A program made the translations under genes and the position numbers. From assembly GCF_000376825.1 (NCBI RefSeq), contig NZ_AQXW01000003.1, forward strand, positions 248,001 to 312,000: 64,000 nt of DNA. The letters are read 5' to 3'. The notes beneath the pieces are model-generated. The model made no database searches. It saw only the letters and a program-made list of their open reading frames with translations, and was not told where the DNA came from. This DNA comes from Demetria terragena DSM 11295 (lineage in GTDB: Bacteria; Actinomycetota; Actinomycetes; Actinomycetales; Dermatophilaceae). Numbering within the stretch: position 1 is the stretch's first letter; every line of letters begins with the position of its first letter. Below, in pieces: positions 1 to 8,597 of the stretch.

Positions 1-566
1 GGCGCGCTGCGCGCACTGGCCGTAACCCTCGTACCGGCCAATCCGTGAAAATCAAGAAGACCTCGGTTCCGAAGTTCAAGCCGGGTACGAAGTTCAAGGA
101 GGTTGTTTCCGACCCCCGCAAGTTGCCTAAGACCGGCAACGCTGGCGGTCGGGCATCGGCGGCGGCCGAGGCTCCGGCGAAGAAGACGGCTGCCAAGAAG
201 ACGGCTGCTAAGAAGGCGACTCCGGCGAAGGCTGCGGCTAAGAAGACCACGGCTAAGAAGGCGACTCCGGCGAAGGCTGTGGCGAAGAAGTCGGCCGCTA
301 AGAAGGCGACTCCGGCGAAGGCTGTGGCGAAGAAGACCACGGCGAAGAAGACGGCCGCTAAGAAGGCGACTCCGGCGAAGGCTGTGGCCAAGAAGACCAC
401 GGCGAAGAAGACGGCTGCCAAGAAGGCGACTCCGGCGAAGGCTGTGGCGAAGAAGACCACGGCGAAGAAGACGGCCGCCAAGAAGGCGACTCCGGCGAAG
501 GCTGTGGCCAAGAAGACCACGGCTAAGAAGACGGCCGCCAAGAAGACCACGGCACGCAAGCGCTAG
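1..566 (+). CDS. hup: DNA-binding protein HU, C-terminal part (5' end outside window)
   Basis: Nucleoid-associated protein that bends and compacts DNA. The frame is open from base 3 and begins within the HU beta-arm (residues [12 protein letters not shown], then [16 protein letters not shown]), so the alpha-helical N-terminus lies upstream of the window. The HU core is followed by a tail of about 130 residues made of [12 protein letters not shown] units, as in the actinobacterial long HU (HupB/HupS-like), where the tail is known to bind DNA non-specifically. The tail is encoded by near-perfect 60-bp tandem repeats. A strong terminator follows 19 bp after the stop. The internal GTG at 45 is not a real start. 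Confidence 0.96.
   Translation, partial: RAARTGRNPRTGQSVKIKKTSVPKFKPGTKFKEVVSDPRKLPKTGNAGGRASAAAEAPAKKTAAKKTAAKKATPAKAAAKKTTAKKATPAKAVAKKSAAKKATPAKAVAKKTTAKKTAAKKATPAKAVAKKTTAKKTAAKKATPAKAVAKKTTAKKTAAKKATPAKAVAKKTTAKKTAAKKTTARKR
301..540 (+). repeat. Four 60-bp tandem repeats in the hup tail
   Basis: Four consecutive 60-bp units starting at 301, 361, 421 and 481 differ only at a few third-codon positions. Each encodes a 20-residue block of [13 protein letters not shown] followed by TTAKKTA. A shorter 45-bp variant precedes them at about 262-306. Such repeats can change in number by slippage or recombination without breaking the frame. Confidence 0.93.
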
Positions 567-584
567 TTTCTGCCGTCCCCCACA

Positions 585-622
585 TCGAGGGCGCCCCACC
601 AGAGACGGTGGGGCGCCCTCGA
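585..622 (+). terminator. Intrinsic terminator after hup
   Basis: Perfect 16-bp inverted repeat (585-600 and 607-622) with a 6-nt loop and a GC-rich stem. There is no clear T-run, which is common in actinobacteria. It lies between hup and the convergent gene ending at 637, so it may serve both directions. Confidence 0.85.
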
Positions 623-636
623 CGCGTCATGAGGCG

Positions 637-852
637 TTAGTGAATGATCTGGCCGCCGCCGATCCCAATGATCCACAGCCGGTCGACGGATCCGTCCGAG
701 CCGATCTCCAGACTGACGCGCTGCCCGGGCCGAAGATGCCGCAGTCCGCTCGCCGCATGTGCAGCACGACCGAACGGCACTTCACGGCCGTTGTCCATGA
801 GTACCGAGCCGGTGCCTGTCTCGTGCGTGTAAATGTGAACCGTTCCTTGCAT
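637..852 (-). CDS. Small cold-shock-like (OB-fold) protein
   Basis: 71 residues. The sequence starts MQGTVHIYTHETGTGSVLMD and continues with GREVPFGRAAHAASGLRHLRPGQRV, a spacing that resembles the first strands of cold-shock (CspA-type) domains: a G-x-V strand, a turn, then a V-x-F strand and a GQ-V strand. The classical aromatic RNP1/RNP2 motifs are weak, so nucleic-acid binding is inferred. Its ATG overlaps the stop of fbiD by one base (TGATG), so it is translationally coupled to that gene. Function unknown; a similar small gene next to fbiD is recalled from other actinobacteria. Confidence 0.6.
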   Translation of the reverse strand: MQGTVHIYTHETGTGSVLMDNGREVPFGRAAHAASGLRHLRPGQRVSLEIGSDGSVDRLWIIGIGGGQIIH

Positions 853-1511
853 CAGGCGCTCCCTGAGGCCCGGTCTCGTAGCGCTTCGGCGGTGAATCGG
901 CCGACGCCGAGTTCGACTGCGCGCTCGAGCGACTCAAGGTCGTCGACGTCGTGCCGCAGAGTGGGTAGGTCGAGTTCCAAGACCGTGCAGCGCCGTGCGT
1001 GACGCGCAGCTGACCCGCGACCGAATCTGGGGGCAAGCGCGCTGGGGTCATGGTGGGTCATGAGCACAGAGCCATCACCGTCGTGGTCGGGGATGAGCGC
1101 ACTCTCGGTGGCCGCGCACGCACGCAAGCCCGCACTGAGATCGGCGGGCTGGAGGGCGGGAAGGTCGCCGAGGAGCACCGCCGTCGGAACCGTGGCGTCG
1201 CGGCGTACCGCTTCGGCCAGGCCCGCCTGGACGGCCGGGTTGAGCCCGCGTGCCGGGTCGGGGACGGTGCGGACGTCGTAGCGGGCCATCGCCGCCTCGA
1301 CCTCGTCATCCTCGGTCACGACAATCAGTCGCTCTGGCGGAATCACCTGGAGCACCGCTTCGAGAGTGTCCAACGCCAACGCCAACGCCAACCGGGGCTT
1401 GTCGATCTCGGGCGGGGGGAGCAGCCGTGCCTTGGCTCGGAATCGGCTCTTGACCGGCACGATGACATGCCAGGTCGTCGTCCGGGCGGGAGAACCAGGT
1501 GCGTTGCTCAC
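852..1511 (-). CDS. fbiD: Phosphoenolpyruvate / 2-phospho-L-lactate guanylyltransferase
   Basis: 219 residues. Cytoplasmic nucleotidyltransferase of coenzyme F420 biosynthesis; in actinobacteria FbiD joins GTP to phosphoenolpyruvate (CofC in archaea uses phospholactate). Visible motifs: the N-terminal nucleotide-binding stretch VIVPVKSRFRAKARL (16-30), LGDLPAL (114-120), DHDGDGS (142-148) and FGRGSAARH (163-171), all in the order of the CofC family. Start GTG or ATG alternatives were judged by the usual distance to VPVK. A LALALALD run at 41-48 is encoded by a hexanucleotide repeat. The downstream cold-shock-like gene overlaps its stop. Confidence 0.9.
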   Translation of the reverse strand: MSNAPGSPARTTTWHVIVPVKSRFRAKARLLPPPEIDKPRLALALALDTLEAVLQVIPPERLIVVTEDDEVEAAMARYDVRTVPDPARGLNPAVQAGLAEAVRRDATVPTAVLLGDLPALQPADLSAGLRACAATESALIPDHDGDGSVLMTHHDPSALAPRFGRGSAARHARRCTVLELDLPTLRHDVDDLESLERAVELGVGRFTAEALRDRASGSA

Positions 1512-1629
1512 GCGTGCATCGTCTCAGAGGCCAGCCGGATTGGCTTCACGGACGCGCCAATGCTGATCCCCGGTCAAGGCTCGGCGGGCATGACACGATG
1601 ACTGAAACACCTGGAGGAGGATCGGCACT

Positions 1630-2379
1630 GTGGCACGTGAGCCCATGCGAGAGGACATCACCCCGATGTTTCGGCGAATCATCGCCGGCGTGCGCCCCGT
1701 ACTCCAGGGCCTGACCCGACAAGACTGGTCGGGTGGTGAATACCTCCCCCGCGAGGGAGGATTCGTCATCGCGGCCAATCACGTGTCCTACGTCGATCCG
1801 TTCGCGCTCGGACACTTCCTGGTCGACCACGGCCGTGCACCTCGCTTCCTCGCCAAGGACAGCCTCTTTGACATGCCCGGGCTGGGCGCGGTGGTGCGAG
1901 GCACCGGACAAATCCCGGTTAAACGCAACACCGCTCGTGCGGGCGATGCCTTCGCCGCGGCGGTCCAGGCCGTTCGCGACGGTGCCTGCGTGACGGTGAT
2001 GCCCGAAGCAACCCTGTCCAGGGATCCTGGGCTGTGGCCCATGACGGCCAAGAGCGGCGCCGCCCGGATCGCTCTGGAGACTGGCTGCCCACTCATCCCC
2101 GCCGCGTTGTGGGGTCCGCAAGACATTCTGTGGCCCTATGACGGGATGAGGATCAAGGTCTTCCCGCGGAAAACCATGCACGTGCACGCCGGTCCGCCGC
2201 TCGACCTTTCAGACCTGGCGCCGCCGTACGAGCGCGCGGCGCTCCGGGCCGCGACAGATCGGCTCATGGCGGCGATCACCACGCAGTTGGAGAAGATTCG
2301 GCACGAGAACGTCCCGGTGAGCCGGGTCGACTTCCATGGCTATCTGGACAAAAGCACAGACGAGGAAGGCCGCCCATGA
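1630..2379 (+). CDS. plsC: 1-acyl-sn-glycerol-3-phosphate acyltransferase (PlsC family)
   Basis: 249 residues. Adds the second acyl chain to lysophosphatidate, or acts as a related lysophospholipid acyltransferase, at the membrane face. The catalytic HX4D motif is NHVSYVD (H51, D56). Block III reads MPEATLSRD where most homologues have (F/M)PEGTRS, an A-for-G and L-for-R change seen by eye. The GTG start at 1630 has GGAGGAGG 9 bp upstream. Its stop overlaps the start of gpsA (ATGA), so the two genes of glycerophospholipid synthesis are coupled. Confidence 0.9.
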   Translation: MAREPMREDITPMFRRIIAGVRPVLQGLTRQDWSGGEYLPREGGFVIAANHVSYVDPFALGHFLVDHGRAPRFLAKDSLFDMPGLGAVVRGTGQIPVKRNTARAGDAFAAAVQAVRDGACVTVMPEATLSRDPGLWPMTAKSGAARIALETGCPLIPAALWGPQDILWPYDGMRIKVFPRKTMHVHAGPPLDLSDLAPPYERAALRAATDRLMAAITTQLEKIRHENVPVSRVDFHGYLDKSTDEEGRP

Positions 2380-3377
2380 CGCGCGCAGCAGTGTTCGGTA
2401 GTGGAAGTTGGGGGACGGCGTATGCGGCCATTTTGGCGGACGCCGGATGCGAGGTGACGATCTGGGCGCGGCGTGCTGAGGTCGCGGCAGAGATTAACGA
2501 GACCCGCTGCAACTCAACCTATTTGCCAGACCTGGTGTTGCCGAGCAGCGTGCGGGCCACGGCAGAACCGGCCGAGGCCGGAGAGGACGCAGACATCTGT
2601 GTCCTGGCGGTGCCATCGCAGACCCTGCGCGAGAACCTCGCCGCCTGGGGACATGAGATCGAGGACGACGCGAGCGTGGTGTCCCTGATGAAGGGCATCG
2701 AACTCGGCACGACCAAGCGAATGAGCGAGGTCATCGTCGACGCCGGGGGCGTCGATCCCGATCGGGTGGCGGTTGTCTCGGGCCCGAACCTGGCACGTGA
2801 GATTGCCGCCAAGCAGCCGGCCGCGGCCGTGGTCGCCTCGACCAGTTCTCGCACCCGAGCTCGCGTGGCGGAGGCATCCGCGACGCCGTACTTCCGCCCC
2901 TACACCAACGGAGATGTCGTGGGGGTTGAGATTGGCGGCGCCGTCAAAAACGTCATCGCGCTCGCGGTGGGTATGGCCAAAGGCATGGGCATGGGCGACA
3001 ACACGATGGCCAGCCTGCTCACTCGGGGCTTGGCAGAGACCGCTCGGTTTGGCATCCGACTCGGGGCCGACCCGCAGACCTTCCTCGGCCTGGCAGGGGT
3101 CGGCGACCTGGTCGCGACCTGCGCCTCGCCGCTCTCCCGCAACTACACCTTCGGCTTCAAACTCGGACAAGGGCAGACCCTCGAGGAAGTTCAGGCGACG
3201 ATCAATCAGACCGCCGAAGGTGTGAAGTCATGCCGGTCGATTCTTGACTTGGCGACCAGCGTGGGCGCCGAGGTTCCGATTGTGGAGAACGTGGCCGCCG
3301 TGGTCTTCGAGGGGCGCAAGCCGGCCGATGTGGTGGAGTCCCTGATGTCGCGTACCCGAAAGCATGAGCAGCACTAG
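2376..3377 (+). CDS. gpsA: Glycerol-3-phosphate dehydrogenase [NAD(P)+]
   Basis: 333 residues. Reduces dihydroxyacetone phosphate to sn-glycerol 3-phosphate, the backbone for phospholipids. N-terminal dinucleotide-binding motif GSGSWG (8-13). SGPNLARE (135-142) and the catalytic lysine in GGAVKNVIAL (K191) are present, followed by the family stretch AKGMGMGDNTMASLLTRGLAE. Length is normal. It overlaps plsC by 4 bp upstream and runs 4 bp into the 3' end of the convergent PLP-enzyme gene. Confidence 0.97.
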   Translation: MTRAAVFGSGSWGTAYAAILADAGCEVTIWARRAEVAAEINETRCNSTYLPDLVLPSSVRATAEPAEAGEDADICVLAVPSQTLRENLAAWGHEIEDDASVVSLMKGIELGTTKRMSEVIVDAGGVDPDRVAVVSGPNLAREIAAKQPAAAVVASTSSRTRARVAEASATPYFRPYTNGDVVGVEIGGAVKNVIALAVGMAKGMGMGDNTMASLLTRGLAETARFGIRLGADPQTFLGLAGVGDLVATCASPLSRNYTFGFKLGQGQTLEEVQATINQTAEGVKSCRSILDLATSVGAEVPIVENVAAVVFEGRKPADVVESLMSRTRKHEQH

Positions 3378-4438
3378 GCGTTTTCCAAGGCTTGCTCCAG
3401 GTCAGACCACAAATCCGCGACTGCCTCAATCCCCACGCTGAGGCGCACCAGCGCCTCGGGAACGGTGTCCGCTTCAGCGGCATGCCGGCGGCGCCGTTCC
3501 AGAAGAGACTCGACGCCGCCGAGGCTGGTCGCTGGCGTCCACAGGCGTACGCCCTGTTCAAGTGCCTGTGCCGCGGGAAGTCCGCCCGCGATCTCAATCG
3601 ACAGCACCGCGCCAAATCCGGGATAGCGCACGCGGTCAACGCGCGGATGGGCGGACAACCTGTCGGCCAAGGTCGCGGCGCTGGCGCAGGCACGCTCAAG
3701 CCGTACGTCAAGGGTGCGCAGCCCACGCAGCGCCAACCAGGTCTCCATCGGACCGGGGATGGCGCCGTGCAGGGTGCGGTGAATGTGTAGTTGCTCATGC
3801 AGGTCCGTACGGGCGGTCACCGTCGCGCCGAGCAGGACATCGGAATGACCAGCAAGGAACTTCGTGGCGGAGTGGACGACAACGTCGACACCTGCCTCGA
3901 GCGGTCGCTGAAGGAGAGGAGTCGCAAAGGTGTTGTCGCACACCGAAATTGCCCCGGCTTCCCGTGCCGCCGAGGCCAGGGCGGGCAGGTCAGCGATTTC
4001 CATCATGGGGTTAGTCGGTGACTCGATCCACAGCAGGTGTGCCCCAGCGAGTGCGGCGGAGACGGCTTCGGTGTCGCTGATGTCTACCCGCCGAACTTCC
4101 AGGCCGTCGCGTTCCTCGCGGCGACGAAGTAGCGCCGATGTCCCGCTGTAGGAATGTTGAGGCACGACGACGACCGCACTGGGTCCGATGAGTGCGCACG
4201 CGGCGGCGATGGCGCCCATCCCTGAGGCAAAGGCGAGGCAGGCGCCGCCTTCTAGATCGCCGAGGGTCGCCTCGAAGGCGCTCCAGGTGGGATTACCGAC
4301 ACGGGCGTAGTCGATGGGTCCACCCGCACGGTAGGTCGAACTGAACTCGACCGGAGTGTTGACGCTGGCTCCGGGGATATGGGGCGGGCGACCACCGGTG
4401 ATGAGACGGGTGGCGGGGGAGAGGTGACCGTCGGGCAT
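3374..4438 (-). CDS. Cystathionine gamma-synthase/lyase-type PLP enzyme
   Basis: 354 residues. Member of the Cys/Met-metabolism PLP-dependent family (trans-sulfuration). PLP lysine K193 lies in HSATKFLAGHSD, the PLP-ring aspartate is D168 (VCDNTFATPL), and the cofactor-binding stretch FASGMGAI is at 70-77. The protein is slightly short for the family (usually 380-400). Whether it is a synthase, gamma-lyase or beta-lyase cannot be settled by eye. In related genomes a gene of this family sits between gpsA and ddl. Confidence 0.88.
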   Translation of the reverse strand: MPDGHLSPATRLITGGRPPHIPGASVNTPVEFSSTYRAGGPIDYARVGNPTWSAFEATLGDLEGGACLAFASGMGAIAAACALIGPSAVVVVPQHSYSGTSALLRRREERDGLEVRRVDISDTEAVSAALAGAHLLWIESPTNPMMEIADLPALASAAREAGAISVCDNTFATPLLQRPLEAGVDVVVHSATKFLAGHSDVLLGATVTARTDLHEQLHIHRTLHGAIPGPMETWLALRGLRTLDVRLERACASAATLADRLSAHPRVDRVRYPGFGAVLSIEIAGGLPAAQALEQGVRLWTPATSLGGVESLLERRRRHAAEADTVPEALVRLSVGIEAVADLWSDLEQALENA

Positions 4439-4480
4439 GGCGAAAGGGTGTCATGGAGTCAGTCGGGCGATCACGGGCGT

Positions 4481-4486
4481 TAGTCT
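4481..4486 (+). promoter_or_regulatory. Probable -10 element of ddl (near-leaderless)
   Basis: TAGTCT lies 8 bp before the ATG at 4495. No ribosome binding site precedes that ATG, which fits a leaderless or near-leaderless transcript of the type common in actinobacteria. Confidence 0.5.
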
Positions 4487-4494
4487 CGGTCTCG

Positions 4495-5625
4495 ATGAGT
4501 GACAACGAGCAGATACAGGCCGGGGATGGCGTGAAGACGCGGGTAGCAGTGGTGTTTGGCGGCAGATCATCCGAGCATGCGGTGTCGTGCTCGACTGCGG
4601 CGGCGGTGCTGCAGGCCATCGACCGAGACCGCTTTGAGGTCCTCCCGATCGGTATCGATCGCACGGGCCGCTGGCTGCTGGTAGCCGACGATCCAGAGCC
4701 GCTACGGCTGACTCCCACCCAGCGCCCGGAGGTGCGCGGTGAGGTGGCCGTCACCATGGTGACCGGATCCCGCACCCTCATCGTGCGAGAGCCCGGCCAG
4801 CCACCGGTGGAGTTGGCGGGGGTCGACGTGGTCCTTCCGTTGCTCCACGGCCCGTTCGGTGAGGACGGCACCTTGCAGGGCTTGCTGGAACTCTCCGACA
4901 CCCGTTACGTCGGGTCCGGTGTCGCGGCATCCGCGGTGATGATGGACAAGCACCTGATGAAGGTCGTCTTCAGTGCCGCTGGGCTGCCGGTAGGCGCCTA
5001 CGCGGTGATCACTGACAAGGAGTGGCGCCGCGATAAGGAAGCCGCAATGGACCCCGTGTCGGCGCTGGGTTGGCCTGTTTTCGTGAAGCCCGCGCGTGCT
5101 GGATCCAGCGTGGGTATCACGAAGGTCGACCGAGTCGAAGAACTCGAAGATGCGATCGAGGCGGCGCGGGAGCACGACCCCAAGGTCATCGTCGAGGCGG
5201 CGCTGCCCGGACGCGAGATCGAGTGCGGCGTACTCGAAGGACGCGGCAGCGACGCACCCCGGGCCAGTGAGGTCGGTGAGATCGAGGTCGTGTCCAACCA
5301 CACGTTCTACGACTTCGAGGCGAAATACCTCGATGCCAGCGATGTGCGCCTGTCGTGCCCGGCTGAGCTCCCACGAGAGATCGCCGACGAGGTCAGAACG
5401 CTATCCGTGAAGGCCTTCGAAGCGGCCGGGTGCGAGGGCCTGGCCCGCGTCGACTGGTTCTTCGAGCCAGGCGGTCGCCTCGTCCTCAACGAGATCAACA
5501 CCATGCCGGGCTTCACACCGAGTTCGATGTTCCCGCAGGTCTGGAAGGCCTCCGGGCTGGATTACACAGCCCTGATCACCGAGTTGATTGAGCTCGCCCA
5601 AGAGCGACTCCTCGGCCTGCGCTGA
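4495..5625 (+). CDS. ddl: D-alanine--D-alanine ligase
   Basis: 376 residues from this start. ATP-grasp ligase that makes the D-Ala-D-Ala dipeptide for peptidoglycan. Begins with the family signature VAVVFGGRSSEHAVS. PLLHGPFGEDGTLQGLLEL and FVKPARAGSSVGITKV mark the ATP-grasp lobes, and VLNEINTMPGFTPSSMFP holds the Mg2+ ligands. The ATG at 4495 follows a -10-like TAGTCT. An in-frame ATG at 4453 would add 14 residues, and a GTG close to KTRVAVVF is a third option. Divergent from the PLP-enzyme gene. Confidence 0.96.
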   Translation: MSDNEQIQAGDGVKTRVAVVFGGRSSEHAVSCSTAAAVLQAIDRDRFEVLPIGIDRTGRWLLVADDPEPLRLTPTQRPEVRGEVAVTMVTGSRTLIVREPGQPPVELAGVDVVLPLLHGPFGEDGTLQGLLELSDTRYVGSGVAASAVMMDKHLMKVVFSAAGLPVGAYAVITDKEWRRDKEAAMDPVSALGWPVFVKPARAGSSVGITKVDRVEELEDAIEAAREHDPKVIVEAALPGREIECGVLEGRGSDAPRASEVGEIEVVSNHTFYDFEAKYLDASDVRLSCPAELPREIADEVRTLSVKAFEAAGCEGLARVDWFFEPGGRLVLNEINTMPGFTPSSMFPQVWKASGLDYTALITELIELAQERLLGLR

Positions 5626-5633
5626 GGTCAGGT

Positions 5634-6101
5634 TCAGCGCGCACGCCCCGATGCCGTGCACCGGTGCTCGCCCTGCGGAATCTGTTTCGCGGCGCTGGCG
5701 AAAGCGCCAAGAGCCAGCGGTTCGGGGGCGTAATCCTTCGGGACTAGCACCTCGATGGCGGGGTCGCGGCCGTACGTCACGAAGGCCGTGCCGTCATCTA
5801 GGTCGTGGGCGACCCAATCCACCCCCGACGCATCCACGCACGGATCCGTGGTCGGTCCCGGTGACGTCAGGCCGCAGCGGGCAACGATCGGCGGATCGCC
5901 CCAGGCGCGTACGGCAGGTGAGTCCGAACTGACCTCGCGGGCCGACTGCTGGGCGACGGTGACCGGCCAGTGCTTCGCGACCGAGGCGCACCGTGGATCA
6001 CCAGCCTTGTTCGGGATGGCAACCTCGACCGTCGAGGAGCATCCGGTGGCGACGCCTGCTGTCAGGACCGCGCCAACGATTAAACGTGAACGACGGTGCA
6101 T
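5634..6101 (-). CDS. DUF3515 family putative lipoprotein
   Basis: 155 residues. Signal peptide MHRRSRLIVGAVLTAGVATG followed by C21, a plausible but weak lipobox (ATGC). The mature part includes paired cysteines (DPRCASV, ARCGL, DPCVD, HRCTA) and the stretch VDWVAHDLDDGTAFVTYGRDPAIEVLVP, recognisable as DUF3515. This family is conserved between ddl and thiL in many actinobacteria; its function is unknown. The start lies 22 bp inside the 3' end of the upstream Lrp-like gene, so the two are probably one transcript. Confidence 0.85.
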   Translation of the reverse strand: MHRRSRLIVGAVLTAGVATGCSSTVEVAIPNKAGDPRCASVAKHWPVTVAQQSAREVSSDSPAVRAWGDPPIVARCGLTSPGPTTDPCVDASGVDWVAHDLDDGTAFVTYGRDPAIEVLVPKDYAPEPLALGAFASAAKQIPQGEHRCTASGRAR

Positions 6102-6313
6102 GTCTGGGTGCGCACGATCCCGGCGATGCGCTGAATTTTGGCCAGGACCAATTTGCCCAGTTCATCGACCGTTCTGGCTTCAATGCGCACGATGACGTCG
6201 TACCCGCCGGTGACATCCTCAGCGGACACCACTCCGTCAATCTCGCGGCATGCAGTGGAGACGTCGGTCGCCTTGCCCATGTCGGTCTGGATGAGGATGT
6301 ACGCCTGGACCAT
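6080..6313 (-). CDS. Lrp/AsnC-type ligand-binding (RAM) domain protein
   Basis: 77 residues, only the effector-binding alpha/beta domain of Lrp/AsnC regulators (VQAYILIQTDMGKATDV ... GGYDVIVRIEARTVDELGKLV), without a helix-turn-helix. Start chosen at 6313 because GGAGG lies 4 bp upstream and the family starts here; the frame is open further upstream without a good start. Stand-alone RAM proteins are thought to sense amino acids or modulate Lrp partners. Overlaps the DUF3515 gene. Confidence 0.88.
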   Translation of the reverse strand: MVQAYILIQTDMGKATDVSTACREIDGVVSAEDVTGGYDVIVRIEARTVDELGKLVLAKIQRIAGIVRTQTCTVVHV

Positions 6314-6381
6314 GTCGCCTCCATCGTCGGTCGGAGCCTCAGACGCTACCGTCTGTGGCGACCCGTCCGAGAAGGAGTCTT

Positions 6382-7347
6382 GTGAGTGACCATGAGCCGA
6401 CGAAACGTCGACTAGCCGATCTGAGTGAGGATGACCTCCTCGCGGAGATCTTTCCGCTTCTTCCCACGTCTCCGCAGACCGTGATCGGACCCGGCGATGA
6501 CACCGCATTGGTGAGTTCGGCGGGCGGTCGGGTGCTGGCGACCACCGACACGATGGTCCGCGGTCGGGACTGGCTGGATGAGTGGTCGAGCGGGGCGGAT
6601 GTTGGTGCCAAGGCGGTCGCCCAGAACGTCGCCGACATCGCGGCCATGGGAGGGCAGGCGACCGGTTTGTTGGTCACCTTGGTTGCCGACCCGCAGACCC
6701 CGCTGGAATGGGTGCTGGACATGGCCCGCGGCCTGGGCGAGGCGGCGCGGGCCATCGACGTCGCTGTCCTCGGCGGCGACCTGTCATCTGCACCCGAGGG
6801 CGTCCTGATGGTGTCTGTGACAGCGCTCGGCGAGCTTGACGGTGACCCGGTCCTGCGCTCTGGAGCTCGGGTCGGCGACGTGATCGCTGTGGCGGGGACT
6901 CTCGGACGTTCAGCGGCAGGTTTGGCGCTGTTGCAGCAGGGGCGTGGTGGCGAGGCGCCCGATCTGGTGGCGTTTCATTGCCGCCCTCGGCCGCCCTTCG
7001 AGCAGGGCCCGGAAGCGCGCCAAGCGGGGGCCACCGCGATGCTTGACCTCAGCGACGGGCTGATTCGCGACGCCGGTCGGATCGCCAAGTCCAGCGGGGT
7101 GTGCCTGGCCTTTCGCACCGCGGCGCTGTCCGCTGATGTTCAGCGGTTGGCCCCCTCTGTCGGGCAGAGCGCCGCGCTGGAATCCGTCCTCACCGGAGGC
7201 GAGGAACATTCGCTTTTGGCGTGTTTCGGGCCGTCCGTTCCACTACCCCAAGGTTGGCGCATCGTCGGCGACGTGGTCGAGGGGGAAGGCGTCACGGTTG
7301 ACGGGAAGGCGCGATCCCGAGGCGGCTGGGATCACTTCACACCGTGA
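6382..7347 (+). CDS. thiL: Thiamine-monophosphate kinase
   Basis: 321 residues. Phosphorylates thiamine monophosphate to the cofactor thiamine diphosphate. N-terminal signature GPGDDTALV, then TTDTMVRGRDW, AVAQNVADIAAMG, LGGDLSS and MLDLSDGL, all in family order. GTG at 6382 is preferred over an in-frame GTG at 6355 because GAAGGAG lies 5 bp upstream and the product then begins MSDHEPTKRRLADLSEDDLL. The last 11 bp overlap the convergent methyltransferase gene. Confidence 0.95.
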   Translation: MSDHEPTKRRLADLSEDDLLAEIFPLLPTSPQTVIGPGDDTALVSSAGGRVLATTDTMVRGRDWLDEWSSGADVGAKAVAQNVADIAAMGGQATGLLVTLVADPQTPLEWVLDMARGLGEAARAIDVAVLGGDLSSAPEGVLMVSVTALGELDGDPVLRSGARVGDVIAVAGTLGRSAAGLALLQQGRGGEAPDLVAFHCRPRPPFEQGPEARQAGATAMLDLSDGLIRDAGRIAKSSGVCLAFRTAALSADVQRLAPSVGQSAALESVLTGGEEHSLLACFGPSVPLPQGWRIVGDVVEGEGVTVDGKARSRGGWDHFTP

Positions 7348-8146
7348 TGAGGAGTTCAGCGCTGAAGATGTTGATCCAACCGTCGGAGTGGTCCGCCCAA
7401 TCCTGCCAAGCCTGCGAAATCGCCTGCAGCTCAAGCTGATCCGACCAACCTTCGGACAGCAGTTGGTCGGTGAGTGCCGATTGAAGGATGCGATCAGCCC
7501 ACATCCCACCCCACCACGCGCGATCATCGGGTGTCGCGAGGCACCACGATGAGCCGGAAGCGACGATATCCCGCAGACCGGCCGAGTGAGCCCAGGCCAG
7601 CAGCCTGCGGCCCGCGTTAGGTTCACCGCCGTTGCTGCGAGCAGCCTTCTGGTAGAGCGACATCCATCGGTCTAGGCGGTCGTCGTGAGGCCACCAAGCG
7701 AAAGCTGCGTAGTCACTGTCGCGTACGGCGATGGTCCCGCCGGGCACGGTGACTCGGGCCATCTCGCGCAAGACCTGAATCGGGTCTGCGACGTGCTGGA
7801 GCACCTGATGTGCGTGCGTGATGTCGAAAGAGTCATCTGGCAGATCGAGGTGATGAGCATCGCTCACCACGACCGAGACTGCCGGCGCGCTGACACCGGC
7901 AACCCCGGCTCTCGTGACATCAGCCGCGTCGGCGTTCGCCTCTACCGCGGTGACCTGGCCGGGTGAGACCCGCGCGGCAAGGTCGCAGGTGATCGTCCCG
8001 GGTCCGGCACCAAGGTCCAAGAGTGACTGTCCCGGCTGAAGGCGCGGCAACAGGTAGGCGCAGGAATTTTCGGCAGTTCGCCACCGATGGGAGCGAAGGA
8101 CACTTTCGGCGTGGCCATGGGTGTATCGGCCGGCGTCAGAAGGCAT
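7337..8146 (-). CDS. Class I SAM-dependent methyltransferase
   Basis: 269 residues. Motif I LLDLGAGPGTITCDLAARV (about 42-60), acidic end of strand 2 in VTAVEANADA, and DSFDITHAHQVLQHVADP typical of the UbiE/Methyltransf_11 group that acts on small molecules. A C-terminal 100-residue segment rich in Trp (WWGGMWADRILQ) fits a substrate lid. The substrate cannot be predicted. Same strand as rpmB downstream in the window but separated from it by a terminator. Confidence 0.87.
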   Translation of the reverse strand: MPSDAGRYTHGHAESVLRSHRWRTAENSCAYLLPRLQPGQSLLDLGAGPGTITCDLAARVSPGQVTAVEANADAADVTRAGVAGVSAPAVSVVVSDAHHLDLPDDSFDITHAHQVLQHVADPIQVLREMARVTVPGGTIAVRDSDYAAFAWWPHDDRLDRWMSLYQKAARSNGGEPNAGRRLLAWAHSAGLRDIVASGSSWCLATPDDRAWWGGMWADRILQSALTDQLLSEGWSDQLELQAISQAWQDWADHSDGWINIFSAELLITV

Positions 8147-8164
8147 ACGTCCTAGACAAGCAAA

Positions 8165-8194
8165 CGGGCCGCCCCCCGAAAAGGGGACGGCCCG
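8165..8194 (-). terminator. Terminator of rpmB
   Basis: GC-rich hairpin: 8165-8175 pairs with 8183-8194, with one bulged A at 8187 and a short loop. It lies 27 bp past the rpmB stop, in the 75-bp gap before the methyltransferase gene start. Confidence 0.85.
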
Positions 8195-8221
8195 GGTGTC
8201 TCACCCGATGGGCGCGCAGGG

Positions 8222-8407
8222 TCAGCGAGTGACCTTGCCCGCCTTCAGGCAGGAGGTGCAGACGTTGAGTCGCTTGGGGGTTCCCTCGACGGTCGCACGC
8301 ACTCGCTGGATGTTCGGGTTCCAGCGTCGCTTGGTACGCCGGTTCGAGTGCGAGATGTTGTGGCCGAAGCCGGGACCCTTGCCGCAGACGTCGCAGTTGG
8401 CAGCCAC
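8222..8407 (-). CDS. rpmB: 50S ribosomal protein L28 (zinc-ribbon form)
   Basis: 61 residues. Starts at a GTG with GAGGAG 5 bp upstream; the product [20 protein letters not shown] is the typical L28 N-terminus. C5/C8 and C50/C53 form the zinc ribbon (C+ form). Many actinobacteria also carry a zinc-free L28 under Zur control elsewhere; this copy is the presumed zinc-replete one. Confidence 0.97.
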   Translation of the reverse strand: MAANCDVCGKGPGFGHNISHSNRRTKRRWNPNIQRVRATVEGTPKRLNVCTSCLKAGKVTR

Positions 8408-8597
8408 GGTTACTCCTCGGTGATGTGCGTTGTCGATGGTCTGAATGTCCTCCGCGGGCGCACCCATGTCAGAGCGCGCAACCAGGCGGCAAGCCACCAG
8501 GGGGAACCGGGAAAGCGTAGCCGAGGAGAGTCGTGTCAGCCAAAACGCCCTGTTCAGTCACCTCCACGACCACGCTTGCCAACGCCAGCGGCCTCGT

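Noticed and set aside
103-1002. Long Arg/Pro-rich frame over hup
   Set aside because: It is a shifted reading of the Lys/Ala repeat; the composition (RRRLRRR) is an artefact of the 60-bp repeats and the HU frame is clearly real.
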